Shown here piece by piece: positions 19,219-30,000 of a DNA stretch of 64,000 bases. Position 1 is the first letter of the stretch; every line of letters begins with the position of its first letter. The translations under genes and the position numbers were made by a program. This DNA comes from an uncultured Bacteroidales bacterium (GTDB lineage Bacteria; Bacteroidota; Bacteroidia; Bacteroidales; F082), in assembly GCA_946408345.1 (NCBI GenBank), contig CAMJRR010000013.1, forward strand, positions 1 to 64,000, written 5' to 3'. The notes below the pieces were generated by a model. That model was not told the origin of the DNA, did not search any database, and saw nothing but the letters and a program-made list of their open reading frames with translations.

Positions 19219-19980
19219 ATGAACACCCTTTCGGTCGTCATCATCACCTTCAACGAGGAGCAGAAAATCGCGCAATGCCTTGACTCCGTTCAAGATATTG
19301 CCGACGAAATCATCGTCGTTGACTCGCATTCCACCGATGCGACCGAGGCCATCTGCGACCGCTATGGCGTGAAGTTCTTCAGCCAAGACTGGCTCGGCTA
19401 TTCCGACCAAAAGAACCTTGCCGACGAACTCGCCACCTGCGACCTCATCTTCAGCATCGATGCCGATGAAGCGCTATCAGATGAACTGAAACAATCCATC
19501 AAAGCACTGAAAGACAAAGAAATCACCGAAAATGAAGTCTTTGCCATGAACCGACTCAACAACTACTGTGGTCTGTGGGTGAAGGGCTGCGGTCTTTATC
19601 CCGAAACCAAAATCCGCATCTGGCGACGTGGCTTTGCCGAATGGGAAGGCATCATCCACGAATGGCTGAACTACAAGGCAACACCGAAGAAAACCCTGCT
19701 GCGCGGCGACCTGCTGCACTATTCTTGGGACACCCCCGAGGCCTTTCGCAAGCAGCAGTTCCACTTTGCCGAACTGGGCGCACAGTCATACTACGAACGC
19801 GGCAAGAAGACAGGCTTCCTACCCTATCTTTTCAGCCCGATCATCAATTTCATCCGCACCTATATTATAAAAGGCGGGTTCCTCTACGGCAAGACGGGCT
19901 TCAGCATCTGCCGTGTGATGATGCAGGCCAATAGACATAAGTACAACCTGTTACGCAAGAAAATCAAAGAGAAACAATAA
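19219..19980 (+). CDS. family 2 glycosyltransferase, WaaE/KdtX-like
   Basis: The 253-residue protein is a GT-A fold enzyme. SVVIITFNEE begins it, DEIIVVDSHSTDAT is the nucleotide-sugar site near residue 30, and FSIDADEAL near 80 is the DxD-type metal site. QKNLA, the W-rich ETKIRIWRRG, and HEWLNY near residue 150 fit the WaaE/KdtX subgroup, which adds a sugar to the lipopolysaccharide core. The C-terminal amphipathic segment (FSPIINFIRTYIIKGGF) probably binds the membrane. The exact acceptor cannot be read from sequence. It stands alone with its own promoter. Confidence 0.88.
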   Translation: MNTLSVVIITFNEEQKIAQCLDSVQDIADEIIVVDSHSTDATEAICDRYGVKFFSQDWLGYSDQKNLADELATCDLIFSIDADEALSDELKQSIKALKDKEITENEVFAMNRLNNYCGLWVKGCGLYPETKIRIWRRGFAEWEGIIHEWLNYKATPKKTLLRGDLLHYSWDTPEAFRKQQFHFAELGAQSYYERGKKTGFLPYLFSPIINFIRTYIIKGGFLYGKTGFSICRVMMQANRHKYNLLRKKIKEKQ

Positions 19981-20006
19981 TGGTATAACGACGACAGAGC
20001 CTTTAA

Positions 20007-20095
20007 CCGTCATGACGGACAAGGATCCGCCATCTCCCAACTGCGAAGACGAAACCCTACGATTGGGAGATTGCGGGTCAAGCCCGCAATGACGA
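20007..20095. repeat. REPIN-like nested palindrome (family 2)
   Basis: The right part contains the perfect hairpin ATTGCGGG-TCAAG-CCCGCAAT (20070-20090). It is preceded by TTGGGAG, which pairs with CTCCCAA at 20034-20040. The two outer halves (about 20009-20040 and 20063-20095) are imperfect inverted repeats of about 32 bp. This fits two oppositely oriented palindromic units between two genes. Confidence 0.65.
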
Positions 20096-20135
20096 CCAAG
20101 GGGTGAAGCGATACCCGAATAAAAACATAAGCATT

Positions 20136-20708
20136 ATGGAAGAAGCATTTGAACAAGAAGTAGAACGCACCGTTGCTGCACTGAAAGCCGGAAAGACCAT
20201 CCTCTACCCTACCGACACCATTTGGGGCGTAGGCTGCGACGCCACCAATAACAAGGCCTGCCTGCGCGTGTACGCCGTCAAGCAGAGGCCGCTCAACAAG
20301 AGCCTCATCATTCTCGTTGATTCGGTGGAAAGGCTTCAGGATTATGTGGTTAATGTACCCGCCATCGCTTACGACCTCATCAAGGGAGCCAAAAGCCCAC
20401 TAAGCATCATCTATCCCGAAAGCAAGAACTTGGCCAAGGCCGTTTCCGACGACAAGAGCATCTGCATCCGCGTGGTTGACAATGAGTTCTGCAAGGAAGT
20501 CATCCGTCGCCTCGGCAAGCCCATCACATCAACATCGGCTAACTTAACCGGGCAACCTTCATCGATGATTTTCAGCGACATCTGTGATGAAATCAAAAAC
20601 TCGGTCGATTACGTGGTGCAGCTCTACCACGACAGCTTCTGCAAGCCCAAAAGCTCGACCATCATCAAGCTCAACGAGGATAATACTTTTGAGATTTTGA
20701 GGCAATAG
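20136..20708 (+). CDS. L-threonylcarbamoyladenylate synthase (Sua5/YciO/YrdC family)
   Basis: The enzyme makes threonylcarbamoyl-AMP from threonine, bicarbonate and ATP for tRNA t6A37. The 190-residue protein is a single YrdC domain. GKTILYPTDTIWGVGCDA near residue 20, KQRPLNKSLIILV near 50 and TSTSANLTGQPSS near 140 are all typical. It lacks the extra C-terminal Sua5 domain, so it is the short form. A GTG at 20103 is in frame upstream, but the ATG at 20136 starts just before the conserved domain. Confidence 0.92.
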   Translation: MEEAFEQEVERTVAALKAGKTILYPTDTIWGVGCDATNNKACLRVYAVKQRPLNKSLIILVDSVERLQDYVVNVPAIAYDLIKGAKSPLSIIYPESKNLAKAVSDDKSICIRVVDNEFCKEVIRRLGKPITSTSANLTGQPSSMIFSDICDEIKNSVDYVVQLYHDSFCKPKSSTIIKLNEDNTFEILRQ

Positions 20709-20725
20709 TATTTCCATTTTTTCGT

Positions 20726-20733
20726 TACCTTTG
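20726..20733 (+). promoter_or_regulatory. S41 protease promoter -7 box
   Basis: TACCTTTG lies 26 bp before the ATG at 20760. Confidence 0.55.
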
Positions 20734-20759
20734 CGCCCCTAAAAACATCATTTTAACCC

Positions 20760-22361
20760 ATGAAATCACTGAAAATGTTTTTCTTGGCTATTGCCTGTTT
20801 CCTTGCAATGGCGGCAACAGCCCAACAGCCCCAATCCAAAGGGCAAATGAACTCCCAAAAACTCGCCACCACCCTTTACCTCATCGAGAACTTCTACGTC
20901 GACACGGCCAATATAGACAAGGTGACAGAAGATGCCATCATCGCCGCACTGAAGGAACTCGACCCGCACTCGGCCTACATCTCCAAGAAGGATGTGGAGA
21001 AAGCCAACGAGCCCCTCGTTGGTAGCTTCGAAGGCATCGGCGTGACCTACCAACTCATTCGAGACACCATTACAGTCATTAGTCCAACGGCTGGTGGCCC
21101 ATCCGAAAAAGTGGGCATTATGGCTGGCGACCAGCTCATCAAAATCGATGGTGAAGATGCCTTTGGCAAAAAAATCGACAACGAATATGTGCAGAAACGC
21201 TTGCGCGGCAAGAAAGGCACCAAGGTCACCGTCAGCGTGAAACGCGGCGATGACCCAGAATTACTTGATTTTGAAATTATTCGAGACAAAATTCCGTTGA
21301 ACAGCATCAATGCCTCGTACATGCTCGACAAACATGTCGGATACATCAAACTTGACCGTTTTGCCCAAGAATCCACTCAGGAGTTCAAAGAAGCCTTCGC
21401 TAAGTTGCAAGTCCAAGGCATGGAGTCGCTCATCTTCGATTTGCGTGGTAACACTGGTGGCTATCTCAACACTGCCATTGAACTTGTTGACCAATTTCTC
21501 ACTGAAAACCAGCTCGTTGTCTTCACAGAAGGCATCCACTCGCCCTACCAAGAATGGCGTTGCACTAAAGATGGACTTTACACTACAGGAAAGTTGGTCG
21601 TCCTCATCGACGAGGGTTCTGCCTCGGCCAGTGAGATCCTTTCAGGAGCCATCCAAGACCATGATCGTGGCGTCGTCATCGGAAGACGTTCCTTCGGCAA
21701 AGGTTTGGTACAAAGGCCATTCAACCTGCCCGACGGCGCACAAATCCGTCTCACCACCTCGCGCTACCACACACCATCGGGACGTTGCATCCAACGGCCC
21801 TACGAGAAGGGCGCCGAGGATTATGCCAAGGAGATGGAAAAACGCCTTAAACACGGCGAATACTACCATGCCGATAGCATCCACTTCCCCGACTCGCTGA
21901 AATACAAGACCGATGGTGGGCGCACCGTTTACGGCGGTGGAGGCATCATGCCCGACATCTTCATTCCCGTCGACACGGCCTACAATAGTAAACTCTACAC
22001 CAATCTTGTCCGCAAGGGTGCCTTGAACCGCTTTACAACTGATTATGGTTTGAAACACCGCGACGAAATCAAGACCCAATACGGTGATTTCGAAAACTTC
22101 AATAAGGATTTCGTAGTTGGCAAAGACCTCATCGACGGGCTGAAAGCCGCTGCCAAGGAAGCCAAGGTGGAATGGGACGACGAACAATTCAACCGTTCCG
22201 AGAAGTTCTTACTTCTGCAAATCAAAGCCTTGATTGCCAGAAATGTTTGGGAGACACAGCAATATTACCAAGTGATGTCCTCGGCCGATACTGGTGTCCA
22301 AAAAGCATTGGAAGTGCTTGGCAGCGAAAAGGCATACAAAAATCTACTGAAAAGGAAATAG
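20760..22361 (+). CDS. S41 family C-terminal processing peptidase (CtpA-like)
   Basis: The 533-residue protein is exported (signal peptide MKSLKMFFLAIACFLAMAATA). A PDZ domain sits at about residues 85-165 (SPTAGGPSEKVGIMAGDQLIKIDG region). The S41 protease core includes LRGNTGGYL near 228, the catalytic Ser in DEGSASASEIL near 277, and the Lys in GRRSFGKGLVQ near 303, forming a Ser-Lys dyad. A C-terminal helical region of about 130 residues follows. Such enzymes trim C termini of periplasmic proteins. Length is typical for the Bacteroidota form. Confidence 0.95.
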   Translation: MKSLKMFFLAIACFLAMAATAQQPQSKGQMNSQKLATTLYLIENFYVDTANIDKVTEDAIIAALKELDPHSAYISKKDVEKANEPLVGSFEGIGVTYQLIRDTITVISPTAGGPSEKVGIMAGDQLIKIDGEDAFGKKIDNEYVQKRLRGKKGTKVTVSVKRGDDPELLDFEIIRDKIPLNSINASYMLDKHVGYIKLDRFAQESTQEFKEAFAKLQVQGMESLIFDLRGNTGGYLNTAIELVDQFLTENQLVVFTEGIHSPYQEWRCTKDGLYTTGKLVVLIDEGSASASEILSGAIQDHDRGVVIGRRSFGKGLVQRPFNLPDGAQIRLTTSRYHTPSGRCIQRPYEKGAEDYAKEMEKRLKHGEYYHADSIHFPDSLKYKTDGGRTVYGGGGIMPDIFIPVDTAYNSKLYTNLVRKGALNRFTTDYGLKHRDEIKTQYGDFENFNKDFVVGKDLIDGLKAAAKEAKVEWDDEQFNRSEKFLLLQIKALIARNVWETQQYYQVMSSADTGVQKALEVLGSEKAYKNLLKRK

Positions 22362-22398
22362 TTTTTGTTGAAAAGTCAGAATTAATCCAGAAAAAAAC

Positions 22399-22406
22399 TA
22401 TTTTTG
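22399..22406 (+). promoter_or_regulatory. promoter -7 box of the first C25 peptidase gene
   Basis: TATTTTTG lies 67 bp before the ATG at 22474. Confidence 0.55.
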
Positions 22407-22473
22407 CAGTTTGACATCTACAATTCGCAGATTTCAATTAATCAATTCAATATCAATTAATTAAATTCAAAAA

Positions 22474-25400
22474 ATGAAGAAATTCCGTTTACTCTACGCA
22501 GCATTCCTGATGATAGGTCTGCTGTTTGGCACCCAAGTGATGGCCCAACACATCGAACTCGGCGCTGCCAAGTCGGCACAAAGCTGTGCCAACGTGACTG
22601 ACGAAGGCTTCACGGCCTCTTTCTCCTTCAGCAGCATCGATGCCACTGAAGTCTCCACCGAAAAAGGTGTATTCTCCTACATCACCATGGAAAACACCTA
22701 TCCTTCAGGCAACGTAGGTGACCCCACCCTGCCTGTCGTCAACAAACTGCTTGCCATCCCTTATGGTGTCAGTAATATCTCTGTCGAAGTGAAGAATTAC
22801 AGCACTACGGTTTATTCTCTTTCCGATTTCGGTATCAAGACGCTTTATCCTCAACAAATGCCTCTCCGCAAGGACCAGAAGCCCGAGGATGTGCCTTTTG
22901 CCTACAATGAGAAAGCCTACAACGCTAAAGGTTTCGCAGTGCGTCCCATCGCCGAGGTGAAAATCCAAGGCACCATGCGTGGCATCCAAATCGGAGCCCT
23001 GACCGTTAACCCCGTGCAATATGACGCTGCCACCAACAGCATCCGTGTCTACAACGACATCGAAGTTGAGGTGCGTTACAGCCAATACGACAAGTCGGTC
23101 TCCTATAACGAGTTCGCCAGAACCTTCAGCCCTTACTTCGCCAATGTTTACAGCCAAATGTTCAACTGGCGTGACGACGTCTACGAAGAGCACCCTGACC
23201 TTTGGCAGAACCCCGTCCACATGCTGATCATCGCCGACCGTATGTTCGAGGAATGCTTGCAGCCTTGGTATACTTGGAAGACCACTAAGGGCTTCTATCT
23301 GAACATCAACTACACTGATGAAATCGGCACCAGCGCCGCTGCCATCCGTGCTTTCATCCAAGACGAGTATTCAAAAGATGCTCCCACCTTCCTGATGATC
23401 ATGGGCGACAAGAACCAAGTTGCCGCCAGTGCCACGGGTAGCGAGACCCACTGCGTCACCGACCTTCAGTATTCGAGCGTTGATGGTGACCAATTCCCGG
23501 ATATGTACCATAGTCGTTTCCCAGCTGAGACCGTCGCTCAAATGCAGGCCATGATTAACAAGGCTCTTGAATATGAGCAATATACCATGCCTGACCCGAG
23601 CTACCTGAACAACGTGCTCCTCATCGCTGGTGAAGACAGCGGTTGGGGTGTCACCGTGGGTCGTCCCACCATTTGGTACGCCACCAACTATTACTACAAT
23701 GAAGAACACGGCTACGACCAAGTCCATGAATACAGCCACGGCCAATATTCAGGCTGCTACAGCTGGCTGAACGAAGGCGTCGGCTTTGCCAACTACACCG
23801 CACACGGCTCCAACACCAGCTGGGCTGGCCCGAGTTTCACCGTCAGCGATGTTAACAACCTGACCAACGAACACAAGTACTTCCTCGCCATGGGTAACTG
23901 CTGTGAAGCAGCCGACTGGGGTATTAGCGGTACCTGCTTTGGTGAAGCCATGGTGCGCGCCGAGAACAAGGCCGCTTATGCTTATATCGGTTCCTGCCCT
24001 TCAACCTATTGGCTGAACGACTACTACTTCGGTGTAGGTGCTACCAATCGCCATGACGGCACCATGCCTTCCTACGAGGAGACCACCATGGGCTTCTATG
24101 ATGCCATGTGGACCGACAATGCCTACAACACCGTCACCTCTATGATGTTCATCGGCAACTTAGCCAGCAATGCTGCCCAAGCCCTCGGCTATGAACTGCA
24201 CTGCAGCACCCTCTACGACTGGCAGGCCTATCACACTTTAGGCGACGGTTCCGTCTTGCCTTTCCGCATTCAGCCGACTGAAAACACCATCAGCCACATG
24301 CCTACCCTGCCTATCGGCATAGACTTCTTCACCGTTAGCGCCGAACCTGGCTCCTATGTGGGTATCAGCAAGGATGGTGTCCTTTACGGTGCTGGCATGA
24401 TTGACGAGAGCGGCACTACCGACATTCAGATTAGTCCCATCACCAGCGGTGGCGATGTCACGGTTTGTGTGACACATCCTCAATTCATTCCTTACACAGC
24501 CATCATTCCGGCTGCTGCTTTGGACGGTGCGTATGTTGCTGTCGACAGCTTCACTCCAGCCAATGTACATGTCGGTGATGAATCATCTATGAGCGTCACT
24601 TTCAAGAACGTGGGCACCGAACCCACTAACGGCACAACCAATATTACTTTGACTTGCGAAGATGACAACCTGACTATCACCAACGGTACAGGTTCTTTCG
24701 AAAGCTTGGATCCCGAGGCTACCGTTCAAGTGAATGGTTTCACATACAGAGTTGCTGAAGGCGTGGCTGATGGCTCCAGATTCACCATCCAAATTACTGC
24801 TGTCTGTGGCAGCGAAACTTGGGAAGGCAAGGCTGTCATCACTGCTGGCGAAGCCGTGTTGCAATTTGAAGGCATGGCAAGCGCTGGTGGTTTCGTCCCT
24901 GGTGAAACTCTCACCATCGCAGCTTCGTTCAAGAACACTGGCCACTACATGGCCACCAATGCCATTGCCCAAGTCACCACGACAAGCCCCTATGTCACCT
25001 TTGTGAACGACAGCTTCGAGGCTGGTACCATCGACCCATCGGGCAGTGCCACCTGCGTCTTCAACGTTACTGTTGATGCCAGTTGCCCCTTGACCGAACA
25101 GTTACCTCTCGCCTTCACATTGAATGCTGACGGCGGTCTCGTTGCTGAAGGTACTGGTGTTATCAAGAATGCTTGCAATGTCGTCTTCGACCTCACCGAC
25201 TCCTATGGCGATGGTTGGAATGGTGCCAGCTTGAATGTCAGCTTCAGCGATGGCGCACCAGTCCAAAACCTGACCATCAGTAGCGGAAGCTCAGCTACAT
25301 ACACTTTAGAAATCGGCAATGGTGTCCACGTCACCCTCAACTGGTCCGCTGGACAATGGGACAGCGAATGCTCATTTGTCGTCCGTTATGAAGATGGCGA

Positions 25401-25971
25401 TGTCATTTACAACTGCTCATCCGTCCACAGCGGTCTGCTTTATGAGTTCGACTGCAACTGCGGTAGTAGCGTTCCTGTTGGCGCATTCGACCCCGTCGAG
25501 AATTTGCAAGCTGAGACTACAAACACCAATGTCACTTTGACATGGGAAGCCCCTGAAGGCGCCATCAATTATATCATCAGCCGCAACGGTATCGAAATCG
25601 GCCAAACGACCGAAACAACTTACACTGATCAACTCATCAACAAAGATGGTTTCTACACCTACTGTGTAGTGGCCGCCTATGCCGACGGATTCGCCGTTCC
25701 GGAATGCGTCATCGTTGAGTTCTTAGATGCCATCGATGAGGTTGAGACCGAGTTTGCCATCTATCCTAACCCTGTGAACAACACCTTGTTTATCAATGGT
25801 GGCAATGCCGTATACAGCTATGAAATGTACAATGGCATGGGTCAGAAAGTTGCCAACGGCAATGCCACAGGCAACACGCAAATCAACGTCAATGACATGA
25901 TGAAGGGAGTCTACTTCCTCCGCCTCACCACCGGCACACAAGTGCGCGTTGAAAAGGTCGTAGTGGAATAA
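22474..25971 (+). CDS. C25 (gingipain-like) cysteine peptidase with T9SS sorting domain, paralogue 1
   Basis: The 1165-residue secreted protein has a signal peptide (about 1-25) and a gingipain-type propeptide. The C25 catalytic domain (about 230-600) has a catalytic-type His in TAHGSNTSW near residue 442 and Cys in MGNCCEAADWG near 475. Ig-like and CARDB-like beta domains cover about 600-900. A cysteine-containing domain opens with DSYGDGWNGA near 908, and an FN3-like domain lies near 1010-1085. The T9SS C-terminal sorting domain starts at FAIYPNPVNNTLF near 1093 and ends in KVVVE. It should be exported by T9SS and attached to the surface or released. A terminator follows. Substrate specificity is unknown. 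Confidence 0.92.
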   Translation: MKKFRLLYAAFLMIGLLFGTQVMAQHIELGAAKSAQSCANVTDEGFTASFSFSSIDATEVSTEKGVFSYITMENTYPSGNVGDPTLPVVNKLLAIPYGVSNISVEVKNYSTTVYSLSDFGIKTLYPQQMPLRKDQKPEDVPFAYNEKAYNAKGFAVRPIAEVKIQGTMRGIQIGALTVNPVQYDAATNSIRVYNDIEVEVRYSQYDKSVSYNEFARTFSPYFANVYSQMFNWRDDVYEEHPDLWQNPVHMLIIADRMFEECLQPWYTWKTTKGFYLNINYTDEIGTSAAAIRAFIQDEYSKDAPTFLMIMGDKNQVAASATGSETHCVTDLQYSSVDGDQFPDMYHSRFPAETVAQMQAMINKALEYEQYTMPDPSYLNNVLLIAGEDSGWGVTVGRPTIWYATNYYYNEEHGYDQVHEYSHGQYSGCYSWLNEGVGFANYTAHGSNTSWAGPSFTVSDVNNLTNEHKYFLAMGNCCEAADWGISGTCFGEAMVRAENKAAYAYIGSCPSTYWLNDYYFGVGATNRHDGTMPSYEETTMGFYDAMWTDNAYNTVTSMMFIGNLASNAAQALGYELHCSTLYDWQAYHTLGDGSVLPFRIQPTENTISHMPTLPIGIDFFTVSAEPGSYVGISKDGVLYGAGMIDESGTTDIQISPITSGGDVTVCVTHPQFIPYTAIIPAAALDGAYVAVDSFTPANVHVGDESSMSVTFKNVGTEPTNGTTNITLTCEDDNLTITNGTGSFESLDPEATVQVNGFTYRVAEGVADGSRFTIQITAVCGSETWEGKAVITAGEAVLQFEGMASAGGFVPGETLTIAASFKNTGHYMATNAIAQVTTTSPYVTFVNDSFEAGTIDPSGSATCVFNVTVDASCPLTEQLPLAFTLNADGGLVAEGTGVIKNACNVVFDLTDSYGDGWNGASLNVSFSDGAPVQNLTISSGSSATYTLEIGNGVHVTLNWSAGQWDSECSFVVRYEDGDVIYNCSSVHSGLLYEFDCNCGSSVPVGAFDPVENLQAETTNTNVTLTWEAPEGAINYIISRNGIEIGQTTETTYTDQLINKDGFYTYCVVAAYADGFAVPECVIVEFLDAIDEVETEFAIYPNPVNNTLFINGGNAVYSYEMYNGMGQKVANGNATGNTQINVNDMMKGVYFLRLTTGTQVRVEKVVVE

Positions 25972-25993
25972 CTACTCTAGCAGAAATGCATTT

Positions 25994-26025
25994 AAGAAAG
26001 GTCGTCCTTGGGGGCGACCTTTCTT
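25994..26025 (+). terminator. terminator after the first C25 gene
   Basis: AAGAAAGGTCG and CGACCTTTCTT form a perfect 11-bp stem with a 10-nt loop, 22 bp after the stop. Confidence 0.8.
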
Positions 26026-26134
26026 TGTATCACGCAGAAACCGAAGATTCAACGCAGCAAATACGCTGAACTTTATGAAAACGGATTATTCAGCTTTTAG
26101 TCTCTGTGTATTCAGCGGATTATGCGTGAAAAAT

Positions 26135-26869
26135 TCAAATCCCACGCTGTTTCTTGATGGTTTCGTAGGCTGCGTTGATTTCCTGAAACTTCTTCTCTGC
26201 CGCTTGCCGCACTTCGTCACCGAGGTTACTTACCAAATCGGGATGGTTCTTTTTGGCCATCTCTCGGTAAGCCTTCTTCACTTCTTCATCCGAAGCATTT
26301 GCATCCACACCGAGAATCTTATAGGCACTGTCGGTTTCTTTGATGAACATGGCCTTCATCGACTGGAAATCGCTGTTGGTGATGCCCATGTAATCGGAAA
26401 TCGTATTAATGACACCCAATTCCTCGGCTGAAATCCTGCCATCGGAGTTAGCAATGCCGAAGAGGTAATGCAGCAACTGCAAACGCGAGGAATAATCCAT
26501 GTAACGCCCCACTTGCTGGCTGACCTCATAAAGATTGTAATCTTTCTCCAATATCTCTCGAAGCATCTTGATGTAGTTTTCGGCGCGTTCCTGACCGAAA
26601 TTTTGCAAGAAAAACCGTTTCACATAATCAAGTTCTGAGCGTTTGACGTTGCCATCGGCCTTCATCACCGCAGCTGACAACACCAAAAGGGTTACATTGA
26701 AGTCTCTCTTTTCCTCCGTATTGCCAAAGGTCTCATTCACTTCCGAACGAATGACTTTAGGGCGGTTACTTGAAAAAAGTCCACCAATTGCATAACCGAT
26801 GATGGCACCGAGCGGTCCTCCAAACGACCAACCCAAGCCTGTCAATATCAATCTTAAGAAGAATCCCAT
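26135..26869 (-). CDS. TerB-DnaJ co-chaperone (DjlA-like)
   Basis: The 244-residue protein has a glycine-rich N-terminal hydrophobic segment ([19 protein letters not shown], about residues 14-32) that may anchor it in the membrane. A TerB-like helical domain covers about 55-165 ([27 protein letters not shown]). A C-terminal J-domain (about 180-240) carries the HPD motif in KKNHPDLV. The order is the same as DjlA, which stimulates DnaK. The gene lies antisense between the two C25 peptidase genes, with its own -7 box at 26949-26956. The client is unknown. Confidence 0.9.
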   Translation of the reverse strand: MGFFLRLILTGLGWSFGGPLGAIIGYAIGGLFSSNRPKVIRSEVNETFGNTEEKRDFNVTLLVLSAAVMKADGNVKRSELDYVKRFFLQNFGQERAENYIKMLREILEKDYNLYEVSQQVGRYMDYSSRLQLLHYLFGIANSDGRISAEELGVINTISDYMGITNSDFQSMKAMFIKETDSAYKILGVDANASDEEVKKAYREMAKKNHPDLVSNLGDEVRQAAEKKFQEINAAYETIKKQRGI

Positions 26870-26948
26870 AGTTACCGAACTTGTCGAAATATAGTTATTG
26901 AATGCATTAAAAAATTACCAATTACAAATCCATATTGGAAAGATTCGG

Positions 26949-26956
26949 CAAAAGTA
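26949..26956 (-). promoter_or_regulatory. promoter -7 box of the TerB-DnaJ gene
   Basis: The - strand reads TACTTTTG, matching TAnnTTTG, 80 bp before the ATG at 26869. Confidence 0.45.
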
Positions 26957-27044
26957 CGCAAATTTCCGTATTCTACCCCTTGCATAGAAAAGCGAGTTCG
27001 AAAATATTTCCATCAAAAAGCTCAAGACAACCGAAAAAGATTCG

Positions 27045-27052
27045 TATTTTTG
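27045..27052 (+). promoter_or_regulatory. promoter -7 box of the second C25 peptidase gene
   Basis: TATTTTTG lies 40 bp before the ATG at 27092. An in-frame TTG at 27050 falls inside this box and is therefore not the start. Confidence 0.6.
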
Positions 27053-27091
27053 CAAACTTTAAAGACAATCAACAATTTTAATTTATCACTC

Positions 27092-30000
27092 ATGAAAAAA
27101 GCACTTTTTTCCCTTGTGTTTGTGGCTTTGTCAGCAATGACATTTGCACAACAATGGACCGGCATCAGCTATAATACGCCTGTCGGCCCCGAGGTTAAGC
27201 TGGTTTCCAGCAGCGAGCAACAAGTCGTTGTCGACTTCTCGTTGGGTGGATTCTATCTGACCAGAGTGAGCACCCCTAATGGCATTCAGCAAATCGTGTC
27301 TGTCCCAGAGATGGCCTCCATGCTCGAAGCCGGTGCTCCTGACCTTCCCCAATTCCCTGTACCAGCTATCATTGGCGACATGGCCGAGATGCAGGTCAGT
27401 GTGATCAACAGCGCTTTTACTGATTACGAAAATGTTGAAATTGCCCCTTCAAAAGGCAATTTCAGCCGTCAAATCGATCCCGAAAGCGTAGCTTACACTT
27501 ATGGCCAAATGTATAGCCAAGACGCTTTCTACCCCGCTGCACAGGCTTATTTGGAAACGCCTTACATCATCCGTGACTTCCGTGGCCAAAACATCATGGT
27601 GCGTCCCTTCGCCTACAATCCCATGACGAAGACGTTGCGTGTCTATCATTACATGACCATCGAAATGCGCAAGGTAAGTGATAATGGCATCAACCAAAAG
27701 ACCGCCCGCAAAGCCAATGCCAAGGTCTCGTCGGAAATGAAGGCTGCCTACGACCATCGTTTCATCAACTTCAAGGAAGGCACTGCTAAGTACACCTTCT
27801 CTGAAGACCGCGGCGAGATGCTTGTCATTTGCCCCGACCAGTATTTAGAAGCCATGCAAGCATTTGTCGATTGGAAGAACCAATCAGGTCGTCCTACCAC
27901 GATGGTTAGCGTGACCGAAGCTGGCGGTAACAATGACAACCAAATCAAGAACTTCATCAACGGCATCTACACCAACCCTGAGCGCAACCTTGAGTTCGTT
28001 CTTCTCGTTGGCGACTATTCCGACCTTACGCCTCACTCTATGGGCGGAGGACGTTCCGACAACTGGTTCGGCCAACTGGAAGGCAACGACTATTACCTCG
28101 AAGTCCTCACTGGCCGTTTCTCGGTGCAGACCTTGAAGGATGTGGAGACCCATGTTGAAAAGGTGTTGTATTATGAGCGCGACATGCCAGAAGGCCTCAC
28201 TTGGCTCAACCAAGGCATTGGCATCGGTGCCAACGAAGGTGCTGGTCAAGGCCACAATGGCGGTGAAGCCGACTATGTGCACATCAACTACATCCGCGAC
28301 ACCTTGATGCACTACACTTATGAAAATGTAACCCAACAGTACAGCGGCGTGGGCGGTGGCACCAGTGCCAGCGCCATCAGCGCCGATTTCAATGCTGGCA
28401 AGAGCATCTGCAACTACTGCAACCATGGTTCGCAGACCAGCTGGGCTGTGGCCAACTACAGCAACAGCCACGTGAACGCTTTGGTGAACGACGACAAATG
28501 GCCCTACATTTGGTCGGTCGCCTGCAACAATGGTGAGTTTAATGGCAACTGCTTCGGCGAGGCTTGGCTGAGAGCCACCAATGAATCCACAGGACGTCCT
28601 ACGGGAGCTGTCGGCGGTATGTTCAGCTGGATCTCACAGCCTTGGGTGCCTCCAATGACGGGTCAAGACGAAATGGTCAACATCCTCACGGAATGGAAGC
28701 ATGATGACCAATTCTGCCACACCTTCGGCGGTGCCTCCCTCAATGGCAGCATGTACATGCTTGACATGCACCCCAGCGACCAAGGCAACACCCACAATAC
28801 TTGGATTCTCTTTGGTGACCCGAGCCTGATGGTTCGCACCGACAATCCTGTTAGCATGAACATCAGCTGCATACCCTCAGTGCTGATGCTGGGCATGACC
28901 GAGTTGGAAATCTCTGCCGAGAACACAGCATACGGAATCGCCACCCTTATGATGAACGACGAAGTGGTTGCTTCTGGTTACATCGAAAACGGCACATGCA
29001 CCCTCAGCTTCTCCCCGATGAGTAATGTTGGCACTGCTACCCTTACCGTCATGGGTTATAACAAGGTTACCGAGGTTATGCCTATCGAAGTCCTTCCTGC
29101 TGAAGGACCCTATGTCACAGTAGACAACTATACGCCCAACTTCGCTCCTGTCAATGTAGAGACAAGTTTGACCATGGGCTTCAAGAATGTGGGCGTTGAC
29201 CCGACTGATGGCAACACTACGGTTACCTTGACCTGTGATGACGAACGCTTGAGCATCCTCAGTGGTACTGCTCAATTTGATGTGCTGGTCGCTGAAGGAA
29301 CCGTCGTTCTGCAAGACGCTTTCAGTTTCATCGTTGCAGAAGGCGTTGAAGACGGCACCAGATTCCAAATCGATGTGCAAATGGTCGATGGAGGACATAC
29401 ATGGAACGGTAAGGCCTTCATCACTGCGGGCCAAGCCATTCTTGAGTATGCTGGTACGGATTGGGCCGGCAGCTTTGTCCCTGGAGAAACAGTGACATTT
29501 GTCGCCAACTTCAAGAACGTGGGGCACTACATGGCCACCAACGCCATTGCTTCGATTGCTTGCGAGAGCGAATACGTCACCATACTCAATCCCACCATTG
29601 AGATGGGTACTATCGATCCAGAAGGTATCAGCACTTGCGTGTTTAATATCCAAATCGACGCTGCTTGCCCAGAGACCGAACAGATTCCTGTGAACTTCAC
29701 GATGCAAGCCGATGGTGACCTGACAGCTGAAGGTTCTGTCACTCTCAAGAACACCTGTAATGTTGTCTTTGCGTTGTCCGACACCTATGGTGACGGTTGG
29801 AATGGAGCCAATTTGACCGTCAATTTCGACGATGGCACACCTTCACAGAACCTCACTATGACAAGCGGCGCATCTGCCACATATACCATCGAGATTGGCA
29901 ACGGCGTCCATGTCACCCTCAACTGGTCCAGCGGACAGTGGGACTCTGAGTGTTCCTTCGTTGTTAGTTACGAAGATGGCGATGTGATTTACAATTGCAC

